This document shows positions 1-7,082 of a DNA stretch of 12,001 nucleotides, one piece after another. The stretch lies in contig CACYZS010000043.1 in NCBI GenBank assembly GCA_902778985.1, positions 1-12,001 on the forward strand, given 5' to 3'. Each line of letters starts with the position of its first letter. Positions within the stretch are counted from its first letter, which is position 1. The notes below the pieces were generated by a model. That model saw nothing but the letters and a program-made list of their open reading frames with translations, ran no database searches and was not told the origin of the DNA. Source of the stretch: an uncultured Ruminococcus sp. (lineage in GTDB: Bacteria > Bacillota > Clostridia > Oscillospirales > CAG-272). Made by a program: the position numbers and the translations under genes.

Positions 1-145
1 CCCACGAGAGGGACACGGGCAGCGGCGCGTCGTTTGCGGCGTAGCCGTCGGTATAGTCCTTGCAGTTCTCGTAAACGTCCGCAAGGTACGCCTGCTGCGC
101 CGGAGTGTGCAGGTCGACGGGACTTTTGATCTTGTGCAGTTTCAT
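1..145 (-). CDS. N-terminal end of an unknown protein, cut by the window edge
   Basis: An ATG at 145-143 opens a frame that stays open to the left edge, giving 48 residues that begin MKLHKIKSPVDLHTPAQQAY and continue with a Tyr/Asp-rich stretch. The start overlaps the dUTPase stop as ATGA (145-142), an arrangement typical of translationally coupled genes in one operon; the bases before it (CCGGAAG) make at most a weak ribosome site inside the dUTPase gene. Codon use matches the neighbouring genes. I do not recognise the family, and 48 residues are too few to assign a fold. The coupling suggests co-expression with dUTPase but does not give a function. Confidence 0.6.
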   Translation of the reverse strand, partial: MKLHKIKSPVDLHTPAQQAYLADVYENCKDYTDGYAANDAPLPVSLSW

Positions 146-576
146 CTTCCGGTGGAGCCGAACCCGCCCGCGCCGCGTTCGGTGTCGGGCAGTTCGTCGA
201 CCTCCTCGAAGACGGGGGTCTCGACCTTCTGGATCACGAGTTGCGCGATCCGGTCGCCCGGCGCGACGGTACGCACCTGTCCGCTCTGGTTGTAGAGGGA
301 AACCAGGATCTCGCCGCGGTAGTCGGCGTCGATCACCCCGACCTTGTTCGCCGGGGCAAGTCCCATCTTGACCGACAGCCCCGAGCGCGCGTACACGAAT
401 CCGGCGTAGCCCGCGGGAATGGCAACGGCGATCCCGGTCGGGATCATCGCGGTCTCGCCCGGCAGGATGCGCACTTCGTCCCCGATACAGGCGCAGAGGT
501 CCGCCCCCGCCGCCAGAGCGGACGAGTAGACGGGAAGGGAGGCGCCGGGACGGGTTTTCCTGATCTCGATCTTCAT
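142..576 (-). CDS. dut: dUTP diphosphatase (dUTPase), trimeric type
   Basis: Hydrolyses dUTP to dUMP and pyrophosphate in the cytoplasm, keeping uracil out of DNA and feeding dTMP synthesis. With the start at 576 the protein has 144 residues, the usual length of trimeric dUTPases, and shows the five family motifs in order: AGADL (23-27), PTGIAVAIP (46-54), ARSGLS with GVIDADYRGEI (63-68, 80-90; D83 is the expected catalytic aspartate), GDRIAQLVI (107-115), and the glycine-rich tail RGAGGFGSTGR (134-144). The frame extends to an ATG at 603, but the nine added residues match nothing in the family and the AAAGGA site abuts that ATG, so MKIEIRK is preferred. A hairpin lies between that AAAGGA and the chosen start. 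The downstream gene overlaps by ATGA; the MutS-like gene is divergent. Confidence 0.95.
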   Translation of the reverse strand: MKIEIRKTRPGASLPVYSSALAAGADLCACIGDEVRILPGETAMIPTGIAVAIPAGYAGFVYARSGLSVKMGLAPANKVGVIDADYRGEILVSLYNQSGQVRTVAPGDRIAQLVIQKVETPVFEEVDELPDTERGAGGFGSTGR

Positions 577-584
577 GTGAGAGC

Positions 585-601
585 GCGGGGGATCCCCCCG
601 C
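585..601 (-). promoter_or_regulatory. Hairpin in the dut leader, between ribosome site and start codon
   Basis: GCGGGGG (585-591) and CCCCCGC (595-601) form a perfect 7-bp, all-GC stem with a 3-nt loop. On the minus strand the order is AAAGGA, two bases, the hairpin, GCTCTCAC, then the dut ATG at 576. Read linearly the AAAGGA is too far from this ATG, but with the hairpin folded the effective spacing is about ten bases. This is inference. On the plus strand the hairpin is followed by a T-rich run, so it could also be read as a terminator, though no plus-strand gene lies upstream. Confidence 0.4.
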
Positions 602-603
602 AT

Positions 604-686
604 TCCTTTCGTTTTTCTTTTAATAATGATAATAGTATAGTCGATCAGGTCCCGGCAAAGCCGGGGAACCGATCGCGGAGGGAAAC
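604..686. promoter_or_regulatory. Divergent promoter region between dut and the MutS-like gene
   Basis: This short AT-rich gap inside GC-rich DNA must hold both divergent promoters. On the minus strand TATACT (639-634) is a good -10 element; on the plus strand TATAGT (636-641) overlaps it. Neither has a convincing -35 hexamer at 16-18 bp. A small hairpin CCCGGC-AAA-GCCGGG (651-665) would fall in the 5' leader of the MutS-like transcript. A strong ribosome site GGAGG precedes that gene's ATG by six bases. Confidence 0.4.
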
Positions 687-2309
687 ATGGATCAACCGTT
701 CATCAGTCTGCTCTGGCCGGACGCCGCGGCGAAGGAGCGCCATACCGATCCCCGGAACCGTCCCGACGTGCGCGACAGCGTGTGCCGTGAGATCGGTCTG
801 ACCGGGCTTCTGGGGCTTCGCGACGGCTCGCCCGTCGGGTTCTTCACCTACGAGCCCGAGGTGATCCGCTACCGCGAGGCGACCTTTGAGGATCTTCTCT
901 CGATCCCCGAACTCGGCAAGACGCTCTCGGACGTCGTGCCGCTGCTTTCGGATATCACGGAACTGCGCCGGCTCGACCGCGATCTCGGTTCTTCGTCGGG
1001 CGAATCGTACCTGTACAGCATCACCGAGATCGAACTCTATATCGCGGTGATCGACCTGCTCCACAAGGGGCTCGCCCCCGTCAAAGACAAGATCAAGAGC
1101 CCCGCGTTCGGGACGCTTTCGTCCTTCATTTCGGAGTACGCCGAGAGCGAGTACTACAAGGATCTGAACGACCGTCTGAAACAACTCTCCTCGCGGGTGC
1201 GCGAGATCCGGAGCATCACGGTCGGCGTCAACCTCGACGCCGAACTCCGTCCCGCCGAGGCGGGGGTGCTCTCGGTCAACGCCGAACCCTTCCGCTCGGA
1301 AAAGGTGCTCGACAAGATCCTGCGCCTTTCGTTCAAAAACGACGCGATGACCTGCATCGCCGCGCTGACGCCCTTCGGAAAAGGGCAGTCCGACAACCGC
1401 CGCGAGGCGCTGATCGGCGCGTTCAACGCGGCGATTGAGGACGTGTTCCGCTCGTCGGTCAAGTCGTGGCGGAATATCGTCGGCGAATACGTGATCGAAA
1501 ACACCGATTTCATCCTCCGGCTTCTGCCCGAGATCGAGTTCGTCACGCGGGGGGCGGCGCTGATGAAGCGGCTCTCCGACCGGGGGTATCCCGTGGTCGT
1601 GCCGACGCTCTCGCCCATGCAGAACAAGGACTTTTCCGCCGAGGGGCTCTACAACCCCGACGTGGCGCTCCGGATCGAAGAGGAGATCGTCGAAAACGAT
1701 TTTGCGTTCGACGAAAACGCCCGGATCTACGTCCTGACGGGACCGAACCGCGGCGGGAAATCGGTCGTGACCTGCGCCGTCGGACTTGCGCAGGCGATGA
1801 CGCAACTCGGTCTGCGCGTTCCGGCAAGATCCGCCGTGATCAGCCCGGTCGACGGCATCTACACGCATTTTCCCGAAGGGGCGGACGACACCATCGACAA
1901 GGGGCGGCTCGGGGAAGAGTGCGCGCGGCTGCGCGAGATCTTCGATTCCGTGACCGAGAACTCGATGATCCTGCTCGACGAGTCGCTTTCGTCGACCGGG
2001 GCGTACGAGGCGTCGTATATCGGGCAGGAGATTTTGACCGGGTTCGGCGTCGCGCGCTGCCGCGGGATCTTCTCGACCCACCTGCACGAACTCGCCGCCG
2101 CCGTCCCCGAGGTGAACGAAAAGATCCGGGCTGCGGGCGGCGTTCCGGTCGATACGCTGGTCGCCGGGATCGAGGAGGGGCGCCGGAGTTTCAAGATCGT
2201 GCGCGCCAAACCCGACGGCAAGAGTTACGCCCGCGACATCGCGAACAAGTACGGGCTCTCGCTCTCGGATATCGAAAAGCGCCTTGCGGAACGCAAGAAC
2301 AACGCCTGA
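687..2309 (+). CDS. MutS-family ATPase without mismatch-recognition domains
   Basis: A 540-residue protein whose C-terminal half is a MutS-type ABC ATPase: Walker A TGPNRGGKS (351-359; canonical MutS has TGPNMGGKS), Walker B MILLDE (427-432) followed by a serine-rich segment where MutS carries GRGTST, and the H-loop STHLHEL (463-469). The C-terminal KSYARDIANKYGL resembles the end of the MutS ATPase core. The N-terminal 340 residues are mostly helical with charged stretches, compatible with the core/lever region. The mismatch-binding domain I (the Phe-x-Glu wedge) is absent, and so is the Smr nuclease domain of MutS2. It is therefore neither MutS1 nor MutS2 but one of the shorter MutS-like families, whose roles are poorly known. 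GGAGG six bases before the ATG supports the start; a strong terminator follows. It is divergent from dUTPase, a possible link to DNA or nucleotide integrity, but that link is inference. Confidence 0.85.
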   Translation: MDQPFISLLWPDAAAKERHTDPRNRPDVRDSVCREIGLTGLLGLRDGSPVGFFTYEPEVIRYREATFEDLLSIPELGKTLSDVVPLLSDITELRRLDRDLGSSSGESYLYSITEIELYIAVIDLLHKGLAPVKDKIKSPAFGTLSSFISEYAESEYYKDLNDRLKQLSSRVREIRSITVGVNLDAELRPAEAGVLSVNAEPFRSEKVLDKILRLSFKNDAMTCIAALTPFGKGQSDNRREALIGAFNAAIEDVFRSSVKSWRNIVGEYVIENTDFILRLLPEIEFVTRGAALMKRLSDRGYPVVVPTLSPMQNKDFSAEGLYNPDVALRIEEEIVENDFAFDENARIYVLTGPNRGGKSVVTCAVGLAQAMTQLGLRVPARSAVISPVDGIYTHFPEGADDTIDKGRLGEECARLREIFDSVTENSMILLDESLSSTGAYEASYIGQEILTGFGVARCRGIFSTHLHELAAAVPEVNEKIRAAGGVPVDTLVAGIEEGRRSFKIVRAKPDGKSYARDIANKYGLSLSDIEKRLAERKNNA

Positions 2310-2325
2310 TTCAATATAACAAGAA

Positions 2326-2369
2326 CACCGCCGAACGGTTTGCCGTTCGGCGGTGCCTTTTTGTTTTGT
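2326..2369. terminator. Strong intrinsic terminator shared by convergent genes
   Basis: CACCGCCGAACGG (2326-2338) and CCGTTCGGCGGTG (2343-2355) form a perfect 13-bp stem with a TTTG loop, followed by CCTTTTTGTTTTGTT on the plus strand. It lies 16 bases after the MutS-like stop and is a clear plus-strand terminator. On the minus strand the stem is followed by the moderately T-rich TTCTTGTTATATT, so it probably also ends the serC-serA transcript, whose last stop is at 2396. Confidence 0.9.
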
Positions 2370-2395
2370 TGTCGGTACTGTCCGTTTGTCGACGG

Positions 2396-3553
2396 TCAGA
2401 TGTTGCGGACGCGAATGAAATCTGCGTTATTCTCAATCAGGGCAACGGTCTCGTCCTTGACCTTCTCTTTGGTCTCGACGATCGTGTAGGCGTAGTCGCC
2501 CTTCGAGCCGTTCGCCATGTTCTCGATGTTGATGCCCGACGCCGACACCTGCGAGGTGATGTAGGAGAGGGTGTTCGGAATGTTCTTGTGCATCACGCAG
2601 AGGCGGTGCGTACCGGGGGTGACGGGCAGTTGCACGTTCGGGTAGTTGACGCTGTTCTTGACGTTACCGGTCTTGAGGAACTCGTCCAGTTCGTGCGCCG
2701 CCATGATCGCGCAGTTGTCCTCGGACTCTTCGGTGCAGGCGCCGAGGTGCGGGATGCTGACGATCCCCTTGACGCCCTGCGTCGCTTCGGTGGGGAAGTC
2801 GGTGACGTACGCGGCGACTTTACCCGACGCGAGCGCCTCTTTCAGGGCCTCGGCGTCGACGAGGTCGGCGCGCGCGAGGTTGATGATCCGAACGCCGTCG
2901 CGCATCTTGGCGATGGTGTCGCGGTTGATCATGTTCTTGGTGGTGGGGGTGGCGGGAACGTGAAGGGTGATGTAGTCAGCCTTCTCGTAGATCTCGTCGT
3001 AGGTCGCCGCCTTCTCGATCGAGCGGGAGAGCGACCACGCGGCGTTGACCGTGATGTAGGGGTCGCAGCCGAGAACTTCCATACCGAGGTGGTGGGCGGC
3101 GTTGGCGACCAGACCGCCGATCGCGCCGAGCCCGATGACGCCGAGCGTCTTGCCCGCGATCTCGCAACCGCCGTAGGCGCTCTTGCCCTTCTCGACCGAC
3201 TTCGCAACGTCGGTCGTCAGGGTCTTCGCCCATTCGACGCCGCCGACGATATCGCGCGAGGCGAGCATCAGGGCGCAGATGGCGAGTTCCTTCACGCCGT
3301 TGGCGTTGGCGCCCGGGGTGTTGAAGACCACGATGCCCTGTTCGGCGCAGCGGTCGACCGGGATGTTGTTGACGCCGGCGCCGCAGCGGGCGATGGCGAG
3401 CAGTTCTTTACCGAACTCGGTTTCGTGCAGGGAAGCGGAGCGGACCATCATCGCGACGGGGCTTTCCACCGCGTCGCCGACGGCGTATTCGCTGCGGTCG
3501 AAGACGTCGGTCCCGACCTTCGCGATCTTATTCATCAAAAGAATGTTTTTCAT
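2396..3553 (-). CDS. serA: D-3-phosphoglycerate dehydrogenase, short form with ACT domain
   Basis: Oxidises 3-phosphoglycerate to 3-phosphohydroxypyruvate with NAD+, the committed step of serine synthesis. The 385 residues hold a split substrate-binding domain around an NAD-binding Rossmann domain with GLGAIG (141-146) and the acidic D164 that favours NAD. The catalytic trio expected in D-2-hydroxyacid dehydrogenases is visible: R228 in NLARADLVD, E256 in DFPTE and H269 in PHLGACTEES. A C-terminal ACT domain (about 317-385) suggests serine feedback; the extra ASB domain of long-form enzymes is absent. The start at 3553 is chosen over an ATG eight codons upstream because MKNILLMNKI begins the domain and AGAGGA lies about seven bases before it. 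It follows serC by 27 bases in one operon. Confidence 0.95.
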   Translation of the reverse strand: MKNILLMNKIAKVGTDVFDRSEYAVGDAVESPVAMMVRSASLHETEFGKELLAIARCGAGVNNIPVDRCAEQGIVVFNTPGANANGVKELAICALMLASRDIVGGVEWAKTLTTDVAKSVEKGKSAYGGCEIAGKTLGVIGLGAIGGLVANAAHHLGMEVLGCDPYITVNAAWSLSRSIEKAATYDEIYEKADYITLHVPATPTTKNMINRDTIAKMRDGVRIINLARADLVDAEALKEALASGKVAAYVTDFPTEATQGVKGIVSIPHLGACTEESEDNCAIMAAHELDEFLKTGNVKNSVNYPNVQLPVTPGTHRLCVMHKNIPNTLSYITSQVSASGINIENMANGSKGDYAYTIVETKEKVKDETVALIENNADFIRVRNI

Positions 3554-3580
3554 TGTCTTTCCTCTTTTCCCGGTCAAAAA

Positions 3581-4669
3581 TCAGTCCTTGGGGTTCTCTT
3601 TGGCGAAGACCTTCATGAAGGAAACGAGTTTCTCGACGCCTTCAATCGGCATCGCGTTGTAGATCGACGCGCGCATACCGCCGACCGAACGGTGACCTTT
3701 GAGGTTCTTCAGTCCCTGCTTCGCCGCCTCGGACGCGAATTTCTTGTCGAGGTCGGGGTTGCCGGTCACGAAAGTCACGTTCATCATCGAACGGCTCTCG
3801 CGCTCGACGGGAGCGAAGTAGTAATCCTGGCTGTCGAGGTAATCGTAGAGGATCGCCGCCTTCTTTTGGTTGCGTTCCTTCATGGCTTCGAGTCCGCCGA
3901 TCGAAAGGATCCAGTCGAAGACCAGGCGAGCCATGTAGATGCACCAGCAGGGCGGGGTGTTGTACATCGAGCCGTTCTCCGCCATCAGGTTGTAGTCGAA
4001 CATGGCGGGGGTGTCGGGACGGGCGTGACCGAGCAGGTCGTCACGGACGATCACGATGGTGACGCCGGCGGGGGCGATGTTCTTCTGCGCGCCCGCGTAG
4101 ATCAGACCGAACTTCGAGACGTCGACCGGCTCCGAGCAGATGCAGGACGACATATCGGCGACCAGCGGGATATCGCCGGTGTCGGGGATATAGGGGAACT
4201 TGGTCCCGTAGATGGTGTTGTTGAAGCAGATGTGGACGTAGTCGGCGTCGGGACGGAAACTTTCGCGCGTCGTCTGCGGGACGTGGGTGAAGTTGTCGCC
4301 CGCGCTCGAAGCGGCAACGGCGATATCGCCGTACTTCTTCGCTTCCTGATACGCCTTCTTCGAGAACTGACCGGAGACGATGTAGTCCGCCTTACCGGAG
4401 CCGGTCAGAAGGTTGAAGGGCACCGACGCGAACTGCGTCGACGCGCCGCCCTGCAGGAAGAGCACTTTGTAGTTGTCGGGGATGTTCATGACGCGGCGAA
4501 GCGACGCTTCCGCGCCCGCGATGATCTCTTCGAACTCGGGCGTCCGGTGAGACATCTCCATCACCGACATTCCGCAACCCTTGTAATCGAGCAGATCTTT
4601 TTGCGCTTCTTCGAGAACTTCAAGAGGAAGCATAGAGGGGCCAGCAGAGAAATTGTAAACGCGTTTCAT
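3581..4669 (-). CDS. serC: Phosphoserine aminotransferase
   Basis: A PLP enzyme that transfers the amino group of glutamate to 3-phosphohydroxypyruvate, giving phosphoserine; it may also serve pyridoxine synthesis. With the start at 4669 it has 362 residues, the normal family length, and opens with the family signature VYNFSAGPSMLP. The PLP-binding lysine is K196 in the GAQKN motif, preceded by the aspartate of the VADMSS motif (D172); GHRSVGGMRASIYNA (325-339) matches the conserved C-terminal phosphate-binding region. The frame extends 26 codons upstream, but that extension runs through the -10 element of the promoter, so it cannot be translated from that transcript. It is the first gene of a serC-serA operon; the phosphatase for the third step (serB) is not in the window. 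Confidence 0.96.
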   Translation of the reverse strand: MKRVYNFSAGPSMLPLEVLEEAQKDLLDYKGCGMSVMEMSHRTPEFEEIIAGAEASLRRVMNIPDNYKVLFLQGGASTQFASVPFNLLTGSGKADYIVSGQFSKKAYQEAKKYGDIAVAASSAGDNFTHVPQTTRESFRPDADYVHICFNNTIYGTKFPYIPDTGDIPLVADMSSCICSEPVDVSKFGLIYAGAQKNIAPAGVTIVIVRDDLLGHARPDTPAMFDYNLMAENGSMYNTPPCWCIYMARLVFDWILSIGGLEAMKERNQKKAAILYDYLDSQDYYFAPVERESRSMMNVTFVTGNPDLDKKFASEAAKQGLKNLKGHRSVGGMRASIYNAMPIEGVEKLVSFMKVFAKENPKD

Positions 4670-4679
4670 GTTCCCATTT

Positions 4680-4694
4680 CCGTCCGGCGGACGG
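4680..4694 (-). promoter_or_regulatory. Hairpin just upstream of the serC ribosome site
   Basis: CCGTCC and GGACGG flank a GGC (plus-strand sense), forming a perfect 6-bp stem that ends ten bases before the serC ATG, with GGAAATGGGAAC between. It falls in the short 5' leader of the serC-serA mRNA. It could tune ribosome access or mRNA stability. No antiterminator partner or poly-U run is visible, so I do not call a riboswitch or attenuator. Confidence 0.4.
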
Positions 4695-4735
4695 ATCCTT
4701 TCCCACAGCGCGAACGCTGAAAAATTGTTGCCTAC

Positions 4736-4764
4736 ATTATACATCAAAGCGCACTTTTCGTCAA
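4736..4764 (-). promoter_or_regulatory. Sigma-70 promoter of the serC-serA operon
   Basis: On the minus strand TTGACG (4764-4759) and TATAAT (4741-4736) are separated by exactly 17 bp, 11 of 12 consensus bases. Transcription would start near 4729, giving a leader of about 60 bases that contains the small hairpin at 4680-4694. The position also rules out the upstream in-frame serC start. Confidence 0.88.
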
Positions 4765-4941
4765 GGGTTTTTTGACTTCCCGTGCATTTTTATAAACTGT
4801 CCATACAGGGGGGCATTTCAGGGCGGCCCTTTTTGTGAATAATTTATCAATCGGGCGTTCGGAACGCGGGAACCCTGCGCGCGCATAGACTGAAAAAAGG
4901 GAGGAAAAACTTTCCTTCCGAACTCGGTTTGGGAGGGAACT
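4765..4941 (+). promoter_or_regulatory. Leader and promoter region of asnB
   Basis: An AT-rich gap between the divergent serC promoter and asnB. TTGACT (4772-4777) with TATAAA (4791-4796) is the only promoter-like pair, but its 13-bp spacer is short; TAAACT (4793-4798) would give 15 bp. A short hairpin AGGG-CGG-CCCT followed by TTTTT lies near 4819-4834, and the palindrome GCGTTCGGAACGC (4855-4867) and a GGAAA/TTTCC stem (4903-4915) precede a strong GGGAGGG ribosome site. The short hairpin plus T-run could act as an attenuator, but its stem is only 4 bp. I recognise no known riboswitch here. Confidence 0.35.
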
Positions 4942-6768
4942 ATGTGCTCGATTTGCGGACTGTTTGCGCCCCGGAAGATCACGCCGGAGAAGATCGACGC
5001 GGTGCGTCGGATGGGGGAGACCATGCGCTCGCGCGGTCCCGACCGCGCGGGGAGTTACGCCGACGCCGATACGGCGTTCCATCACAACCGGCTGGCAGTG
5101 ATGGATCCCGCGCGGGGCGATCAGCCGATGACGGTGCGCCACGGGCGGCGCGCCTACACCGTCGTCTACAACGGGGAACTCTATAACGGCGCAGAACTCC
5201 GGCGGGAACTCTCGCGCCACGGCGTCCGGCTCCGGACGAGGTGCGACACGGAACTGCTGGTCTACGCCTACGCCGTCTGGGGGGAGGAGTGCCTTTCCCG
5301 CCTGAACGGGATCTACGCCTTCGCGGTCTGGGACCGGGCGAGGGAAACGCTCTTCTGCGCGCGCGATCCGCTCGGCGTCAAGCCCTTCTGGTACGCCACG
5401 CCCGGGGGCGAATTCTGCTTCGCGTCGGAGATCAAGGCGCTGCTCGCCCACCCGGATATCCAACCCGAGATCGGGCGGGAGGGGCTCTGGCAACTGCTGT
5501 TCCTGACTCCGGTCACGCTGCGTTCGACCCCGGTTTTCCGGGGGATAACCGAGTTGCGCCCGGGCGAATGCCTGACGGTCACGGCGGCGGGGATCAAAAA
5601 GCGCGCCTTCTTTCGCCTCGCGGCGGAGCCCTTTTCCGAGAGCCGGGAGGAATGTATCGCTCACGTGCGGGAACTGGTCGCCGACGCGATCAGGCGGCAG
5701 ACCGAGAGCGACGTGCCGCTCGCCTGTTTTCTTTCGGGCGGGCTGGATTCGTCCGTTGTCGCGGGGATCGCCGCCGCGCGCTTTCGCGAGAGGGGCGAAA
5801 CCCTCTCGACCTATTCGTTCGAGTACGAGGACAACGAGTACGCGCCCACCCTGTTTCAACCCAACCGCGACGACGGCTACGCCCTGCTTGCCGCGCGGGC
5901 GTTCGGGACCGACCACACCGTACTGGTCGCCCCGAACGAAGAGGTGGCGGCGCTGCTCGACGCGGCGACCGAGGCGCGGGATCTGCCGGGGCAGGCGGAC
6001 GTGGATTCGTCGCTTCTGTACTTCTGCCGCGAGGTCCGGCGGCGGCATACCGTCGCCCTCTCGGGGGAGTGCGCCGACGAGATCTTCGGCGGCTATCCGT
6101 GGTTCTACCGCCCCGAAATGCTCTCCCGCGACTTCTTCCCGTGGATCCACGATCCCCTGGCGCGGATCTCGCTTTTCCGGCACGAGTTGGTCGCCCCCGA
6201 AGAGGGGCTTGCGTACCTCTCCGAGCAGTACCGGCGGGTCGTTTCGTCGGTCGAATGCCTCGACGAAGACGACGACGCGATGCGGCGGTCGCGGATCGCC
6301 TCGGTGCTTTCGCAGTCCTATTTCATGCAATCGCTGCTCGAGCGCAAGGATCGGATGTCGATGGCGAACGGGCTGGAAGTGCGCGTTCCGTTTTCGGATC
6401 ACCGGATCGCGTCGTACCTCTACAACGTCCCGTGGTCGTATAAATTCGAGAACGGGGTGGAGAAGGCGCTGCTCCGGGAGGCGATGCGCGACGTGCTGCC
6501 CGACGCGATCTACCGCCGCAAGAAGAGCCCCTACCCGAAAACCCACAGTCCCCGCTACGAGAGGGCGGTGCTCGATCTTTTGAAAAACCGGCTGGCGCGC
6601 CCGGGATCGCGGCTCGCCGGGATGGTCGATCCCGAAAAACTCGCCTCGCTCCTGGACGGCGGGGAGGACGTGACCTGGTTCGGGCAACTGATGGCGCGAC
6701 CGCAACTGGTCGCGTGGCTTTGCCAGTTCGACGACTTCTGTGAAAAGTACCGCGTCGCGTTTGTTTGA
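4942..6768 (+). CDS. asnB: Asparagine synthetase (glutamine-hydrolysing), AsnB type
   Basis: Uses glutamine-derived ammonia and ATP to convert aspartate to asparagine in the cytoplasm. The 608 residues comprise an N-terminal class II glutamine amidotransferase domain (about 2-200) and a C-terminal synthetase domain. After Met removal the nucleophile would be Cys2; RGPD (31-34), YNGELYN (76-82) and CDTE (101-104) are the expected glutamine-site motifs. The ATP pyrophosphatase loop is LSGGLDSS (264-271), with SGECADEIFGGY (374-385) and RKDRMSMANGLEVRVPF (468-484) further on. The N-terminus reads MCSICG instead of the common MCGIAG, so the residue after the nucleophile is serine. GGGAGGG six bases before the ATG supports the start. 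The gene stands alone; no strong terminator follows. A specialised amidotransferase of the same fold is possible, but nothing nearby suggests an antibiotic or glycan cluster. Confidence 0.92.
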   Translation: MCSICGLFAPRKITPEKIDAVRRMGETMRSRGPDRAGSYADADTAFHHNRLAVMDPARGDQPMTVRHGRRAYTVVYNGELYNGAELRRELSRHGVRLRTRCDTELLVYAYAVWGEECLSRLNGIYAFAVWDRARETLFCARDPLGVKPFWYATPGGEFCFASEIKALLAHPDIQPEIGREGLWQLLFLTPVTLRSTPVFRGITELRPGECLTVTAAGIKKRAFFRLAAEPFSESREECIAHVRELVADAIRRQTESDVPLACFLSGGLDSSVVAGIAAARFRERGETLSTYSFEYEDNEYAPTLFQPNRDDGYALLAARAFGTDHTVLVAPNEEVAALLDAATEARDLPGQADVDSSLLYFCREVRRRHTVALSGECADEIFGGYPWFYRPEMLSRDFFPWIHDPLARISLFRHELVAPEEGLAYLSEQYRRVVSSVECLDEDDDAMRRSRIASVLSQSYFMQSLLERKDRMSMANGLEVRVPFSDHRIASYLYNVPWSYKFENGVEKALLREAMRDVLPDAIYRRKKSPYPKTHSPRYERAVLDLLKNRLARPGSRLAGMVDPEKLASLLDGGEDVTWFGQLMARPQLVAWLCQFDDFCEKYRVAFV

Positions 6769-6786
6769 GATTTGGTGAAGGTGACT

Positions 6787-6831
6787 ATTTTTCCGATCCC
6801 GGTTTTGTGCAAGTGGTAGAATCGGGGAAAT
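6787..6831 (+). repeat. Imperfect inverted repeat after asnB
   Basis: The 11-base arms at 6787-6797 and 6821-6831 can pair throughout in RNA if two G-U pairs are allowed, with a 23-base loop. No T-run follows on the plus strand, so it is at best a poor terminator for asnB. It lies just upstream of the next promoter. Apart from this, the stretch 6769-6845 holds nothing I recognise. Confidence 0.3.
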
Positions 6832-6845
6832 CGGATGGGGAAATC

Positions 6846-6874
6846 TTGACAAAAACCGCGGCGGGTGGTATAAT
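6846..6874 (+). promoter_or_regulatory. Perfect consensus sigma-70 promoter for the riboswitch-flotillin transcript
   Basis: TTGACA (6846-6851) and TATAAT (6869-6874) are separated by 17 bp, a 12 of 12 match to consensus. Transcription should begin near 6881, so the mRNA opens almost directly with the riboswitch aptamer. A promoter this strong in front of an intrinsic terminator fits control at the level of transcript elongation. Confidence 0.93.
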
Positions 6875-6883
6875 GAAACCGTC

Positions 6884-6988
6884 GAAAGGGAGTAGTACGT
6901 TGCCACCGTGCAGCGTGCGAACGTCGTCAACACGGCAGTTGCAAATGCCCGGCGTTCGCGGGATCAGAAATGATTTTACAAGACTTTT
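6884..6988 (+). promoter_or_regulatory. yybP-ykoY family riboswitch (manganese sensing)
   Basis: The leader matches the yybP-ykoY aptamer in motif order and fold. The P1 5' strand GAAAG (6884-6888) runs into the conserved loop GGGAGUAG (6888-6895). P2 is CGUUGC/GCAGCG (6898-6903, 6910-6915). The next arm is GCGAACG/CGUUCGC (6917-6923, 6953-6959), containing the conserved GUCGUCAA (6923-6930) and an inner GGCA/UGCC hairpin (6934-6949). An AUCA-GAAA-UGAU hairpin follows (6963-6974), then the conserved CAAGAC (6979-6984) and the P1 3' strand CUUUU (6984-6988). Family knowledge: Mn2+ bridges the two conserved loops and stabilises P1. Here the P1 3' strand is also part of the terminator's 5' arm, so metal binding should prevent termination and turn expression on. 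The gene served is a flotillin, which is unusual for this class. Confidence 0.85.
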
Positions 6989-7016
6989 ACTGTGCACACG
7001 GTAAAAGTCTTTTTTT
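6980..7016 (+). terminator. Riboswitch-controlled intrinsic terminator
   Basis: AAGACTTTTAC (6980-6990) and GTAAAAGTCTT (7001-7011) form a perfect 11-bp stem with a 10-base loop, running into seven T residues (7010-7016). The 5' arm overlaps the conserved CAAGAC and the 3' strand of aptamer helix P1, so the two structures exclude each other. This is the expression platform of the manganese-type riboswitch and would end transcripts about 135 bases after the start when the aptamer is unbound. Confidence 0.92.
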
Positions 7017-7082
7017 GTAGACTATACCGATCGACAAACCCAAGGGTATGAACAAACCAATTTATCAAAGGGGGTATTTACT

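Noticed and set aside
585..625. Intrinsic terminator on the plus strand (GC hairpin plus T-rich run)
   Set aside because: No plus-strand gene lies upstream that would need it; the hairpin fits better as part of the minus-strand dut leader.
645..2087. Minus-strand open frame opposite the MutS-like gene
   Set aside because: Shadow of a gene with clear Walker A, Walker B and H-loop motifs; it would also run across the divergent promoter region.
687..2309. Calling the ATPase mutS or mutS2
   Set aside because: Domain I and the Phe-x-Glu wedge are absent, as is the Smr domain, and the length is well below both families.
1466..4720. Very long plus-strand open frame antisense to serA and serC
   Set aside because: It is the complement of strongly recognised serA and serC genes and is Arg/Asp/Val-rich low-complexity sequence, as expected for a GC-driven shadow frame.
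4800..4941. T-box or amino-acid riboswitch in front of asnB
   Set aside because: The T-box consensus bases and a long terminator/antiterminator pair are absent; only short hairpins are seen.
6769..6845. tRNA or small RNA gene downstream of asnB
   Set aside because: No cloverleaf, no T-loop consensus and no terminator; only an imperfect inverted repeat is visible.
4744..6933. Long minus-strand open frame opposite asnB
   Set aside because: No recognisable motifs; asnB on the other strand has every catalytic motif and a strong ribosome site.
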